Below are positions 17,789 through 26,628 of a DNA stretch of 64,000 bases, piece after piece. The notes below the pieces were generated by a model. It did not search any database. It worked only from the letters and a program-made list of their open reading frames with translations, and had not been told where the DNA came from. The first letter of the stretch is position 1; each line of letters starts with the position of its first letter. Position numbers and translations under genes: made by a program. This DNA is from Rhodospirillaceae bacterium (GTDB taxonomy: Bacteria; Pseudomonadota; Alphaproteobacteria; UBA8366; Aestuariispiraceae): NCBI GenBank assembly GCA_002709955.1, contig PAQY01000012.1, forward strand, positions 145,756 through 209,755, read 5' to 3'.

Positions 17789-18682
17789 ATGCCCCGTTCC
17801 ATCCTTCTCTCGCCACCGTCTCGATGCCTTGTAATGGGTATCGTGAATATCACGCCGGACTCCTTCTCAGGCGACGGACTAGGCCGCGAACGCGACATCA
17901 TAGCCGCAGCCGTGGCGCAATCGATAAAATTTTCACAGGCGGGCGTCGATATTCTGGATATCGGGGGGGAAAGCACACGACCGGGCGCGGCCTATATCCC
18001 TGCCCAGGAAGAAGCACAGCGGATTGCGCCGGTCATTGCCGCCCTGCGCGCGGAATTACCCGATGTCGCGATATCCATTGATACCTATAAAGCGTCTGTT
18101 GCGCAGGCGGCAATGGCGGCGGGGGCGGATATTATCAACGATGTCTGGGCCTTTCAGGCGGACCCGGATATGGCCGCAGTGGCACGGGCGGCAGATTGTC
18201 CCGTGATCCTGATGCATAATCGCAGCAAACCCGGTCATGCAGAAATCGACCGCGTTTTGGGTGGCAGTTACACCGCGCCGGACTATGGCGCTGGATTCTT
18301 GCGTGTCGTGTGTCAGGAAATGGCAAATCTGGCGCAGAATGCGATCAAGGCTGGGGTCAGTCGTGATCGGATTATACTGGACCCTGGCGTCGGGTTTGGG
18401 AAAACGCCTGCCCAGAATATGGCGCTGATTGAAGGGATCGATGTTATTGGGGAATTGGGCTATCCGGTTTTATTGGGGGCCAGTCGCAAAAGCTTTATGG
18501 GGCGTGTGCTTAATCTGCCCGCAGATGATCGACGCGATCCGACATTGGCGACCACAGCCCTGGCGGTGCAGCGCGGGGCTGCCATCGTGCGGGTCCATGA
18601 TGTTGAAGAGAATGTGAAAGTGGTTCGAATGACCGAGGCGATGCTGCAGGCTGGAAAAGCGGCACGCGCGGAAAGGGGCTGA
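17789..18682 (+). CDS. folP: Dihydropteroate synthase
   Basis: Condenses p-aminobenzoate with the pterin pyrophosphate; TIM-barrel, target of sulfonamides. The 297-residue protein shows the family signatures in order: MGIVNITPDSFSGDG (about 16), DIGGESTRPGA (about 55), INDVWAFQ, LMHNRS, LDPGVGFGKTPAQN, LLGASRKSFMG and VRVHDVEENV. A strong GGAGG lies 7-8 nt before the ATG. The stop is followed 2 bp later by folK. Its leader sequence closely resembles that of the glutathione reductase gene. Confidence 0.96.
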   Translation: MPRSILLSPPSRCLVMGIVNITPDSFSGDGLGRERDIIAAAVAQSIKFSQAGVDILDIGGESTRPGAAYIPAQEEAQRIAPVIAALRAELPDVAISIDTYKASVAQAAMAAGADIINDVWAFQADPDMAAVARAADCPVILMHNRSKPGHAEIDRVLGGSYTAPDYGAGFLRVVCQEMANLAQNAIKAGVSRDRIILDPGVGFGKTPAQNMALIEGIDVIGELGYPVLLGASRKSFMGRVLNLPADDRRDPTLATTALAVQRGAAIVRVHDVEENVKVVRMTEAMLQAGKAARAERG

Positions 18683-18684
18683 TC

Positions 18685-19164
18685 ATGGTTCGGGTCTATC
18701 TGGCATTGGGTGGCAATTTGGGGGACCGGCATCTGTCGCTTAGAACAGCCATTGAACGCCTGCAGGAGCATGTGGCGATTGATCAGCAATCGGGCATTTA
18801 TGAAACCGCCCCAATGTATGTGGCCGACCAGCCCGCGTTTCTGAATATGGTTGTGTCCGGGGTGACGGATTTGACGCCGCTGGCCCTGCTGGATTTTCTG
18901 AAACGCCTGGAATCTGAAATCGGTCGGGTGCCGTCTGTTGTAAATGGCCCCCGCCAGATCGACCTGGATATCCTGTTTTATGGCGATACCGTGCTGGATT
19001 CGGATCGCCTGACGCTGCCGCATCCGCGCATTGCAGAACGTGCCTTTGTCCTGGTGCCCCTGTGTGATATCGCACCGGATCTGATAGGACCCACGGAAAA
19101 CCGCAGTATTTCAGTGCTTCTGGCACAGGTTCCGGGGCGTGACACTGTCCAGCTATGCGTTTGA
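18685..19164 (+). CDS. folK: 6-hydroxymethyl-7,8-dihydropterin pyrophosphokinase
   Basis: Transfers pyrophosphate from ATP to hydroxymethyl-dihydropterin, the step before FolP. The 159-residue protein has the N-terminal LALGGNLGDR strand-loop, a FLNMVV strand, the conserved RQIDLDILFYGD signature that binds magnesium and substrate, and LPHPRIAERAFVLVPL. ATG 18685 lies 2 bp after folP, so the two are cotranscribed. Confidence 0.95.
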   Translation: MVRVYLALGGNLGDRHLSLRTAIERLQEHVAIDQQSGIYETAPMYVADQPAFLNMVVSGVTDLTPLALLDFLKRLESEIGRVPSVVNGPRQIDLDILFYGDTVLDSDRLTLPHPRIAERAFVLVPLCDIAPDLIGPTENRSISVLLAQVPGRDTVQLCV

Positions 19165-19422
19165 CGCATCCCTGTGTCTCGATCTTTGCGGTTAAGTTAT
19201 TTGTGCATTGCAATAATGTGACGACCAACGCCGAGGAACGATGACATCGGCGCTGTGATCCATCCGGTTTATCAGGCCGCCGCGCTCATGACACCATGAA
19301 CGCACAGTCTCTGTTAACCATTTATTGGCATAGCGCATGCATAAATTCCTGTATGGCAAATGGAAAAACCAGCGCGCTTTCTTTTCTGAGAGGTGCGCCC
19401 GACAGAAATGAAGGACCAGAGT

Positions 19423-19728
19423 ATGACAACGACAACAGACATTCGCGGCCCCTGGGCTGAAGGCGGTCACCAGATAGCACAATTGCGCTTGGCCCGTGAA
19501 ATCACCCAGGCCGAATTGGCCGAACAGGCTGGCCTGCCCAATGCTGGCTGGCTTTCTGATATTGAAGTGGGCCGCCGTCCGGTGCCGTCTGCTTTCTATC
19601 AGGCAATGGCGCTGCAACTGGGGATGACGGCTTCTGATTTCGCCGCCCTGTGCCTGCGCCATTACGACCCGAAAGCATATGAAGCCTTGTTCGGTGTCGA
19701 AGCGCCTGCGCTGAAGCTGGCCGCTTAA
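19423..19728 (+). CDS. Small XRE-family helix-turn-helix protein
   Basis: A 101-residue DNA-binding protein. The HTH_3/XRE domain spans about residues 18-68 (IAQLRLAREITQAELAEQAG...WLSDIEVGRRPVP), followed by a short C-terminal tail. Start chosen at ATG 19423 because AGGA precedes it by 7 nt; ATG 19408 and GTG 19393 are in frame upstream. It stands alone between folK and the convergent VWA gene, with about 260 bp upstream that may hold its promoter. Targets unknown. Confidence 0.82.
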   Translation: MTTTTDIRGPWAEGGHQIAQLRLAREITQAELAEQAGLPNAGWLSDIEVGRRPVPSAFYQAMALQLGMTASDFAALCLRHYDPKAYEALFGVEAPALKLAA

Positions 19729-19761
19729 GGTTCGTTCTCGTTAAGTCACGCCTCTACAGTG

Positions 19762-20559
19762 TCAGGACAGGGGACGCGAGCCGCATCGGTTGATGATATC
19801 GGCAATGGCTTCTGCTGCGCCCAGACCTGACGTCTGGGTGATGGCAAACACGCCGCCGGTCAGCTGTGCATAGGCGCGCATGATCTGCTCCACGCGCGGG
19901 TCTGGCGACATTTCAAATCCGGATGTCGGGATATAAACCGACGAAATGCGGATATCCTTATCCAGCGCCAGTGTTGTTACAGTGCGGGCATTAAGGTCAT
20001 CCACGCCCTCGTCAAACTGATCATCAAAACCGCCGGGCAGATTGTCCGTGACCAGCACCAGGATGCGGCTGCGTGCCTCCCAAACGCCCGTGAAATCCCC
20101 GTCTTGCGGGCGATTTTCCGCGCTCAGATTGGCGACGGCTGTATGCAGGGCTTCGTCACTTGCTTCCGGTCCGCCATTGCCGCCTCCCGCAGTCAGACGG
20201 CGGATGCTCCAACTGATTGCCTCTGCCGTATCGGGATTATCCGGGGTACCGCCCAAATCGACCTCGACCGTGATGCGATCCTTGAAACTTATCAGTCCTA
20301 GTCGATAATCCCCGGCGGAGACGAATTTTGTCAAATCCAGCAAATGAACCATTTCGCGTTTCACATCGCGAATGGCGGTTGCCATGGAATGGGTCGTATC
20401 CATCGCGATCACCAGATCGACCGCGCCGCATTTTCCTTCCCGCCCGGTCGGCGTGGTTTCCAGCGCGGCGAAACTGCGCTTGGGAGGGGGGCCAGCCATA
20501 CCGGTCAAAAGGGTCAGGCAGATACAGGCGGCAGTGCAGACTCTAAAAACAGGCTTCAT
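19762..20559 (-). CDS. Exported von Willebrand factor A-domain protein
   Basis: A secreted or periplasmic VWA protein of about 265 residues. A signal peptide (FRVCTAACICLTLLTGMAG) is followed by a VWA fold. The metal-binding MIDAS is seen as DTTHS in VIAMDTTHSM (a Thr variant of DxSxS), a Thr/Ser in GGPEASDEAL, and Asp in VLVTDNLPGG. ATG 20559 gives a normal signal peptide; ATG 20598 is in frame upstream. It lies 42 bp after a small exported protein and may form an operon with it and the ferredoxin gene. Function unknown, likely a protein-protein adhesion or assembly role. Confidence 0.78.
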   Translation of the reverse strand: MKPVFRVCTAACICLTLLTGMAGPPPKRSFAALETTPTGREGKCGAVDLVIAMDTTHSMATAIRDVKREMVHLLDLTKFVSAGDYRLGLISFKDRITVEVDLGGTPDNPDTAEAISWSIRRLTAGGGNGGPEASDEALHTAVANLSAENRPQDGDFTGVWEARSRILVLVTDNLPGGFDDQFDEGVDDLNARTVTTLALDKDIRISSVYIPTSGFEMSPDPRVEQIMRAYAQLTGGVFAITQTSGLGAAEAIADIINRCGSRPLS

Positions 20560-20601
20560 GTCTGTGGCCCCCGTGGTCACCCATTGCAAAGGCATCATGC
20601 C

Positions 20602-21054
20602 TTAAAATGTCTTGGGATAGACATAAACTTTACACTCTGATGTCTCGTCCCGGTCAAAAAGATAGATGACATCTGTGCCGCGTAAACCTTTTGGGTCCAA
20701 CAAGTTCATTCCATCGCCCTGGGCATAGCCAAACCGCAGGGGATCCTGGTCCGGGCGGGGCACCATGATGAAATAGCGCCCGTGCCGCGCCTGGTTGAAT
20801 TCAAGCCGGGCACAGGCCTCTGACAGGTTCTTTGACAGGGCCTGGTTAAGGGATTGCGGGTCCACAGGGTAGATTATCCGGGTGCCGCCAACTTTCGTGC
20901 GGGTGGGATTATAGGGTTCGGGTTGGACCACTTCTGGAATCCGGCGCATGAATTCCTGGCTTTGCGCCAGCGCGACCGGCGATGCGTGCAACAGGGCCAG
21001 ACCGCCAAGTCCGAAACAGATGATCGACCTAAGAATTCTGGCGCGCAGGATCAT
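20602..21054 (-). CDS. Exported hypothetical protein
   Basis: A 150-residue protein I do not recognise. It begins with a clear signal peptide (SIICFGLGGLALLHASPVALAQ, cleavage about residue 31). The mature part is soluble, with a central SEACARLEFNQARHGRYFIMV stretch and a C-terminus ending ECKVYVYPKTF; two Cys could form a disulfide. ATG 21054 overlaps the stop of the upstream ferredoxin gene by 4 bp (ATGA), indicating coupled translation. The VWA gene follows downstream. Confidence 0.75.
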   Translation of the reverse strand: MILRARILRSIICFGLGGLALLHASPVALAQSQEFMRRIPEVVQPEPYNPTRTKVGGTRIIYPVDPQSLNQALSKNLSEACARLEFNQARHGRYFIMVPRPDQDPLRFGYAQGDGMNLLDPKGLRGTDVIYLFDRDETSECKVYVYPKTF

Positions 21055-21413
21055 GGCTTTCTCTGAGGTGGCTCAACGTCAACGGGGGAAGAAAATTTGC
21101 CTTCCAATGTGTCATAGGATTCTGTGTGCAGAAGATCAGCGATACAGGCAGCATCGGCAGCCTGAGCCCTCTGAAGGAACGGGCCATAGGGCAGCAGTTT
21201 CAGGGTTGGGCCAATATGACATTTTCCCAGACAGTGCACTGTCTCCAGCGTGATGAAATCGCCACGCTTGGCAATTTCTTCCTGTAATGATTGGGCCAAT
21301 TCCCGCGACCCTTTTGCCCCACAGGAGGGCAGCACGTCGCCTGCGCGATAATTCACACAGACTTTCAGGCGCGGATAGCGCCGTTGCGGGGTATCTTCGT
21401 CTGTTTCTGACAT
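21051..21413 (-). CDS. Thioredoxin-like 2Fe-2S ferredoxin domain protein
   Basis: A 120-residue small ferredoxin of the thioredoxin-fold (Shethna-like / DUF1636) type. Four Cys are placed as C19, C31 (LPSCGAKGS), C61 and C65 (HCLGKCHIGP), the usual C-x(10-12)-C ... C-x3-C pattern for a [2Fe-2S] cluster. Cytoplasmic electron carrier, partner unknown. GAGGAACG precedes ATG 21413. It is divergent from glutathione reductase (about 106 bp between starts), a redox-themed neighbourhood. Confidence 0.85.
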   Translation of the reverse strand: MSETDEDTPQRRYPRLKVCVNYRAGDVLPSCGAKGSRELAQSLQEEIAKRGDFITLETVHCLGKCHIGPTLKLLPYGPFLQRAQAADAACIADLLHTESYDTLEGKFSSPVDVEPPQRKP

Positions 21414-21519
21414 TCGTTCCTCTAACCAGTGAACCGGCTCTTGTCCTCTGCGCTGTTCTACCCCATGTTTCCGCTAGATGAGGATTTATCTTTAGTACCA
21501 TATAGGAGTGCCTTTCGCG

Positions 21520-22893
21520 ATGAGCCACTATGACTATGATTTGTTTGTAATTGGTGCCGGGTCCGGCGGGGTCCGGGCTGGACGTATGTCCGCGTCTCTG
21601 GGCGCAAAAGTGGCTGTTGCGGAAGATCGATATCTCGGTGGAACCTGCGTTAATGTCGGCTGTGTTCCCAAAAAGCTGATGGTCTATGCCGCCCATTATC
21701 GGGAAGATTTTGAAGAAGCAGCCGGTTTTGGCTGGACGGTCGGGCCGCGCAGTTTTGACTGGTCCACTCTGGTGGAACGCAAGAATACGGAAATCACCCG
21801 CTTGAACGGTATTTATGACGGCTTGCTGAACAAGGCGGGTGTCACCCTGTATAATGCCCGTGCCACAGTTAAGGGACCCCATGCGGTTGAAGTGAATGGC
21901 GAAACCATCACGGCGGAACGGATTCTGGTCGCTGTCGGGGGCTGGCCGTCGGTTCCGGAGATTCCGGGGCGCGAGCATGTCATCACATCCAATGAATTCT
22001 TCTTTATGGAGGCCCTGCCCAAGCGTGTGATTGTTGTCGGTGGCGGTTACATTGCAGTTGAACTGGCGGGCGTTCTGAATGGCTTGGGATCCCAGGTCAC
22101 GCAATTGTATCGTGGCCCGCATTTCCTGCGTGGATTCGATGACGATGTGCGCCACTTCCTGGCAGGTGAGATCCGGAAGAAGGGAATTGATCTGCGATTC
22201 AACGCCAATATCGCAAAGGTCGATAAACGGGAAAACGGAATATTGGTGGCGACCCTGGAAGATGGGTCCACGATGGAAGCAGATACCATCCTGTATGCGA
22301 CGGGACGGGCGCCCAATACGGCGGGCCTGGGCCTGGAAGACGCAGGCGTTGAATTGGCACAGGACGGGGCGATCATCGTCAATGATGACTTCCAGACCTC
22401 GGTTAAATCCATTTATGCCTTGGGTGATGTCATTGATCGTGTCGCCCTGACGCCGGTCGCCATCGCGGAAGGCATGGTCTTTGCCCACAATACCTATGGC
22501 AAGGGCGGGCGGAAGATGGATTATCGTGACATCCCGACCGCTGTTTTCAGTCAGCCGCCGATTGGGACCGTTGGCCTGTCAGAGGCAGAAGCCCGCACGA
22601 AATATGGTGAGGTGGATGTCTATTGCTCTGAATTCCGGCCCATGAAACACACAATGTCTGGTAGCGACGAGCGCAGCTTTATGAAGCTTATCGTCGATGT
22701 AAAGTCGGATCGTGTGGTCGGCTTGCATATGGTCGGGCCGGAATCCGGCGAAATCGCCCAGGGCTTTGGGGTCGCGATGAAGGCTGGTGCGACGAAGGCG
22801 GATTTCGACGCAACAGTTGGCATTCATCCGACCAGCGCGGAAGAATTCGTGACGATGCGGGAACCCGTGGTTCGGGCTGCCGCAGCGGAATAG
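21520..22893 (+). CDS. gor: Glutathione-disulfide reductase
   Basis: FAD- and NAD(P)H-dependent class I disulfide reductase that regenerates glutathione in the cytoplasm; 457 residues. FAD motif [11 protein letters not shown] near residue 12, redox-active [12 protein letters not shown] (C43, C48), NAD(P) Rossmann motif [18 protein letters not shown], second FAD segment YALGDV, and the dimer-interface catalytic His in [12 protein letters not shown] 21520 follows AGGAG by 11 nt. It converges on a small lipoprotein gene. Confidence 0.93.
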   Translation: MSHYDYDLFVIGAGSGGVRAGRMSASLGAKVAVAEDRYLGGTCVNVGCVPKKLMVYAAHYREDFEEAAGFGWTVGPRSFDWSTLVERKNTEITRLNGIYDGLLNKAGVTLYNARATVKGPHAVEVNGETITAERILVAVGGWPSVPEIPGREHVITSNEFFFMEALPKRVIVVGGGYIAVELAGVLNGLGSQVTQLYRGPHFLRGFDDDVRHFLAGEIRKKGIDLRFNANIAKVDKRENGILVATLEDGSTMEADTILYATGRAPNTAGLGLEDAGVELAQDGAIIVNDDFQTSVKSIYALGDVIDRVALTPVAIAEGMVFAHNTYGKGGRKMDYRDIPTAVFSQPPIGTVGLSEAEARTKYGEVDVYCSEFRPMKHTMSGSDERSFMKLIVDVKSDRVVGLHMVGPESGEIAQGFGVAMKAGATKADFDATVGIHPTSAEEFVTMREPVVRAAAAE

Positions 22894-22913
22894 GCGTCAG
22901 CGAAGAAAGGCTG

Positions 22914-22943
22914 AAGGATCGCGTTCTACAGAACGCAATCCTT
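22914..22943. terminator. Inverted repeat between convergent genes (weak terminator candidate)
   Basis: AAGGATCGCGTTC and GAACGCAATCCTT pair with a single mismatch around a TACA loop. The hairpin lies just after gor and covers the last codons and stop of the convergent lipoprotein gene. No strong T-run follows on either strand, so if it terminates transcription it is not a textbook intrinsic terminator. Confidence 0.4.
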
Positions 22944-23105
22944 GGCGAAATTTGCAGCCTCTTTCGCGGAAACATTTTCGACGCCCTTTTCTTTGATCAT
23001 CTTGCACCATTCTGGTGTGCCCATTTCGGGTTCACAGGCGGTCAGGAGAAAAAGGGCACTGATGCTTGCGATCAGGGTCGTGATGCGAATTACAGGTTTG
23101 GTCAT
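22926..23105 (-). CDS. Small DUF3012-type lipoprotein
   Basis: A 59-residue lipoprotein. The signal sequence (IRITTLIASISALFLLTAC) ends in the lipobox LTAC with the lipidated Cys at about residue 24. The mature part of about 35 residues has the DUF3012 pattern GTPEWCKMIKEK...SAKEAANFAKDCVL with two Cys. The ATG at 23105 is preceded by AGGA. Function of the family is unknown. Confidence 0.82.
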   Translation of the reverse strand: MTKPVIRITTLIASISALFLLTACEPEMGTPEWCKMIKEKGVENVSAKEAANFAKDCVL

Positions 23106-23420
23106 TGTGCCGGTTATCCTTGTTGAAATGTTGGTGTATGCCTGAAGATAATGTCGCGCAAATAAAGGCGTCCATGAAGATGAACGTACCAAGCTATCAA
23201 TTGGCTGGAGTATCTTGATATAGGGCTGCGCGAGCGCGTAATGATTTAGCGTGAATGCGCCTTCAAGTCCATCAACGGTTTGCGTTATTTTGGCGGAATA
23301 GGAATTTGTCCGCAATAACCTGTGGAAAACCCCGGTGTGAGCGCGTAAAACACCCCCACAATCTGATAATGTTCCTGTAAGGGGCAGATGTCAGAATGGT
23401 AATTTCTTGGAGTGGATGAA
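23106..23420. other. Non-coding stretch upstream of DAHP synthase
   Basis: About 315 bp, relatively AT-rich, divergent between the small lipoprotein and the DAHP synthase genes. No open frame with gene-like composition is seen. It should hold both promoters; I could not single out a convincing -35/-10 pair. A GGAG ribosome binding site for the DAHP synthase is at its end (23409-23412). Confidence 0.5.
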
Positions 23421-24806
23421 ATGGCAAACGGTACTTGGAGTCCTGAAAGCTGGCGCGGAAAACCTGTACAACAGGTGCCGGACTATCCGGATTTGGCGGC
23501 TTTGGCCTCTGTGGAAGCGGAACTGGCGGCGAATCCGCCATTGGTTTTTGCGGGTGAGGCACGCAAGCTAAAGGCGTCTCTGGCTGAGGTCTCCGAAGGC
23601 AAGGCATTCCTGTTGCAGGGCGGCGATTGTGCCGAAAGCTTTGCTGAGTTTTCCGCCAATAACATCCGCGATACCTTCAAGGTCCTGCTGCAGATGGCGG
23701 TCGTCCTGACCTTTGGCGCGGCCTGTCCGGTGGTTAAAGTTGGCCGTATGGCGGGTCAATTTGCCAAGCCGCGCTCTGCCCCGATGGAAAAGATTGGCGA
23801 TGTGGAACTGCCCAGCTATCGCGGGGATATCGTCAATGGCATGAATTTCACGGCAGAAGACCGCACCCCGGATCCGGCGCGGATGATGCGCGCCTATCAT
23901 CAGTCTGCCTCTACTCTGAATTTGCTGCGTGCCTTTGCACAGGGTGGATTTGCAGACCTGCATCAGGTGCATCAATGGAACCTAGATTTCGTGGCTGGCA
24001 GCGCCCAAGGCGAGCGTTACAAAGCTCTGGCAGAGCGGCTGGATGAAACGCTCAGTTTCATGGCCGCCTGCGGTTTGACCTCTGAACGGGTGCCAACCAT
24101 CGCCGAAACGGATTTCTACACCAGCCATGAAGGCCTGTTGCTTTGGTATGAACAGGCATTAACCCGGCGCGATAGTTTGACCAACAGATGGTATGACTGT
24201 TCCGCCCATATGATCTGGATCGGGGATCGGACCCGTCAGATCGATGGTGCCCATGTTGAATACTGCCGTGGCATTGAAAACCCGATCGGGATGAAATGTG
24301 GCCCCAGCAGCGACCCGGACGAGCTGATCCGTTTGATCGATGTGCTGAATCCGAAGAACGAGGCGGGGCGACTGACCCTGATCGCGCGGATGGGCAGCGA
24401 TAAGGCGCTGGAACATCTGCCCGCCCTGGTGCGCCGGGTAAAGGCAGAAGGCCGCAAGGTCGTATGGTCCTGTGATCCAATGCATGGCAATGTCATCAAG
24501 TCTGAAAGTGGCTTCAAGACTCGCCCGTTCGATCGGATTTTGAGCGAGGTTCGTCAATTCTTTGATGTGCACGAGGCTGAAGGCACCCATGCCGGTGGCG
24601 TGCATTTCGAGATGACAGGCCAGGATGTTACGGAATGTCTGGGCGGTGCGCAGGAAATTTCGGATGCGGACCTGTCAGCGCGGTATCATACCCATTGCGA
24701 CCCCCGCCTGAATGGCGCGCAAGCATTGGAATTGGCGTTCCTGATTGCAGAGGAATTGAAGGCCGGTCGCGTGGGGCGGGCACGTCCCTCGCAGGCTGCG
24801 GAATAA
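23421..24806 (+). CDS. Class II 3-deoxy-7-phosphoheptulonate synthase
   Basis: First step of the shikimate pathway (PEP + erythrose 4-phosphate to DAHP). This is the plant-like class II enzyme, 461 residues, recognisable by the N-terminal [26 protein letters not shown] (about 75-85), [41 protein letters not shown] and [15 protein letters not shown]. The metal-binding Cys and His of the family lie in GGDCAE and in DPMHG. ATG 23421 follows GGAG by 8 nt. The nicotinate phosphoribosyltransferase-like gene follows on the same strand 83 bp later. Confidence 0.95.
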   Translation: MANGTWSPESWRGKPVQQVPDYPDLAALASVEAELAANPPLVFAGEARKLKASLAEVSEGKAFLLQGGDCAESFAEFSANNIRDTFKVLLQMAVVLTFGAACPVVKVGRMAGQFAKPRSAPMEKIGDVELPSYRGDIVNGMNFTAEDRTPDPARMMRAYHQSASTLNLLRAFAQGGFADLHQVHQWNLDFVAGSAQGERYKALAERLDETLSFMAACGLTSERVPTIAETDFYTSHEGLLLWYEQALTRRDSLTNRWYDCSAHMIWIGDRTRQIDGAHVEYCRGIENPIGMKCGPSSDPDELIRLIDVLNPKNEAGRLTLIARMGSDKALEHLPALVRRVKAEGRKVVWSCDPMHGNVIKSESGFKTRPFDRILSEVRQFFDVHEAEGTHAGGVHFEMTGQDVTECLGGAQEISDADLSARYHTHCDPRLNGAQALELAFLIAEELKAGRVGRARPSQAAE

Positions 24807-24889
24807 GCGCTGGAGAATTCTCTCGATCTGGGTTTCCTGATAGTGGAAAAGCCCAGCGGATCAATCCTTGTCGGGGGGCATGGGTCATA

Positions 24890-26035
24890 ATGACTGCCGT
24901 TGATGCCAATGATGTTGATGCCTTTATAGAAGACTGGACCGATGCGTATTTTCTGCGCACGCGGGAAATTGTCGCTAAATTTGGCGATATCCAGGTCACA
25001 TACGCAATCTTTATGCGCCGCCCGGTCGTGTCTGCACCCCGGTTGGCGATTGATTGGTTGAATGACATCATCGCAGCGCGCGGCAGCACGGTGGAAATCG
25101 ATCTGCTGTTTGAGGAAGGCCGCTGGGTCGGGGCGGGGGAGCCCCTGATGTATATCACAGGGTCTTTCCATGACCTGTGTGATCTGGAAACCCTGTTCCT
25201 TCAGAAAATTGGCCCGGCCTGTGTATCGGCCTATAATGCCTTCACCATGTGTCAGGAATTGCCCAATGTTGCCTTCCTGGCGATGGATGCGCGCCATTGC
25301 GCCGGGACGGAAATGGCGGAAATCATGGCCTATGCCGCTTCTGTCGGGTCGGACCGCGCGAAGCGGAAGTCGGCTGCGGTTGGATTCATCGGGAATGCGA
25401 CCAATGCAACAGCCCATTATTTTGACCGGGAATTTGGCCTGGGCACGATGCCCCATGCCTTGATCGGCTATGCCGGGTCCACCGTTCGCGCAGCAGAGAT
25501 GTTTCATGAGGCCCATCCCGATCAACCCCTGACCGTATTGGTGGATTACTTTGGGCTGGAAGTCAGTGACGCCCTGGCGGTCTGTCACCGGTTTTCTGAG
25601 ATTGCCGCGGAAGGCAGGCTTTCCGTGCGGATCGATACGCCGGGTGGTCGCTTTCTGGAAGGGCTGGATCCTGCAAATTCCTATGCGGTTCTGGATCGCA
25701 ATGCACCACGGTCTATCCGGGGCTATCGCAATGAAGGGGAATTGCGCCATTTGATCGGGCCTGGTGTTTCCGCTGCTGCTGTCTGGCATATGCGCGAGGC
25801 GTTGAATCATGCGGGTTTCACAGCGGTCAAAATTGTCGCTTCCTCTGGCTTCGGGCCTGAGAAATGCAAGGTTATGGCCCTGGCGGATACACCGATCAAT
25901 GTCATTGGGACCGGAAGTTATCTGCCGGAGCGTTGGGCGGAAACCTATGCCACCGCGGATATCGTTGAATATGACGGCCAACCCCGCGTGAAGGTCGGGC
26001 GCGAGTTTCTGTTGCGTAAGCCCCCGGTTTCCTAA
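24890..26035 (+). CDS. Nicotinate phosphoribosyltransferase-family protein
   Basis: A 381-residue enzyme of the NAPRTase/NAMPT/quinolinate PRTase fold. Family features are DAYFLRTREIVAKFGD near residue 17, PLMYITGSFHDLCDLET near 85, the catalytic His region DARHCAGTEMAE, and the phosphate-binding end (VIGTGSYL near residue 345). Salvages nicotinate into NaMN for NAD synthesis if orthologous; other substrates are possible because the sequence differs from classical PncB at the N-terminus. ATG 24890 follows a G-rich stretch. The PAS protein gene follows 35 bp after its stop. Confidence 0.8.
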   Translation: MTAVDANDVDAFIEDWTDAYFLRTREIVAKFGDIQVTYAIFMRRPVVSAPRLAIDWLNDIIAARGSTVEIDLLFEEGRWVGAGEPLMYITGSFHDLCDLETLFLQKIGPACVSAYNAFTMCQELPNVAFLAMDARHCAGTEMAEIMAYAASVGSDRAKRKSAAVGFIGNATNATAHYFDREFGLGTMPHALIGYAGSTVRAAEMFHEAHPDQPLTVLVDYFGLEVSDALAVCHRFSEIAAEGRLSVRIDTPGGRFLEGLDPANSYAVLDRNAPRSIRGYRNEGELRHLIGPGVSAAAVWHMREALNHAGFTAVKIVASSGFGPEKCKVMALADTPINVIGTGSYLPERWAETYATADIVEYDGQPRVKVGREFLLRKPPVS

Positions 26036-26070
26036 CAGATTTATCGCAGCAGATCAGAGGTTTATACGCC

Positions 26071-26628
26071 GTGATAAAGACCCCGCCGCTCTTAAATAAG
26101 GAAGAGTTTCGGTCCAATCTTGTCGGTGACTACATACGGGATTTTTTTGATTATTGGGATCGGTTACGCGGGGCCAGACCCATGCCGACGCGGTCTGAGG
26201 TCGATCCGCTGGATGTTCCCCGCCCCATACTCCCCAGCCTGTATATCCTAATTCGCGATGAGGATGGCGGGTTCCGATTCCGATTGGTCGGGACGCGCCT
26301 GGCGGAAATTTTTGGCCGGGATGTTACGGGCAAAAGACTCGAAGAAGTGCTGCGCGACGGTGCTCTGACCAACGCGCTGCGATCCTATGATACGATCATA
26401 AAAATGGGAAAACCCTCTCATTCCCGGGCGCTTTATTTTCCGGCTTCTGGTGAAGACCCGTTCCTGTATCAACGACTGACCTTGCCCTTGGGAACTCAGG
26501 CACAGACAACGCACCTGCTGGGGGCATTATTGCTGCAGCGGGAAGACCTGCCGTATGTAACCTATGCTGATGTTGAAGCGCGTGAGGTGGTAACGATATC
26601 GGATCGCGTTGAAACTATGTTGGCTTAG
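26071..26628 (+). CDS. PAS-domain protein (PAS_5 type)
   Basis: A 185-residue single-domain protein of the PAS_5 type common in Rhodospirillales. Recognisable features are FFDYWDRLRGARPMPTRSEVDPLDVPRPILPSLY early on, then a PAS core with FRFRLVGTRLAEIFGRDVTGKRL. No output domain is present. It starts with GTG 26071 after CAGAGG. It converges with the mechanosensitive channel gene, sharing 14 bp of coding sequence. Sensing role unknown. Confidence 0.78.
   Translation: MIKTPPLLNKEEFRSNLVGDYIRDFFDYWDRLRGARPMPTRSEVDPLDVPRPILPSLYILIRDEDGGFRFRLVGTRLAEIFGRDVTGKRLEEVLRDGALTNALRSYDTIIKMGKPSHSRALYFPASGEDPFLYQRLTLPLGTQAQTTHLLGALLLQREDLPYVTYADVEAREVVTISDRVETMLA

Noticed and set aside
21136-22488. 450-codon minus-strand frame opposite gor
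   Set aside because: Antisense shadow of glutathione reductase and of the ferredoxin region; no domain or ribosome binding site.
24686-25981. 431-codon minus-strand frame opposite the nicotinate phosphoribosyltransferase-like gene
   Set aside because: Shadow frame; the sense strand holds a clear family match.
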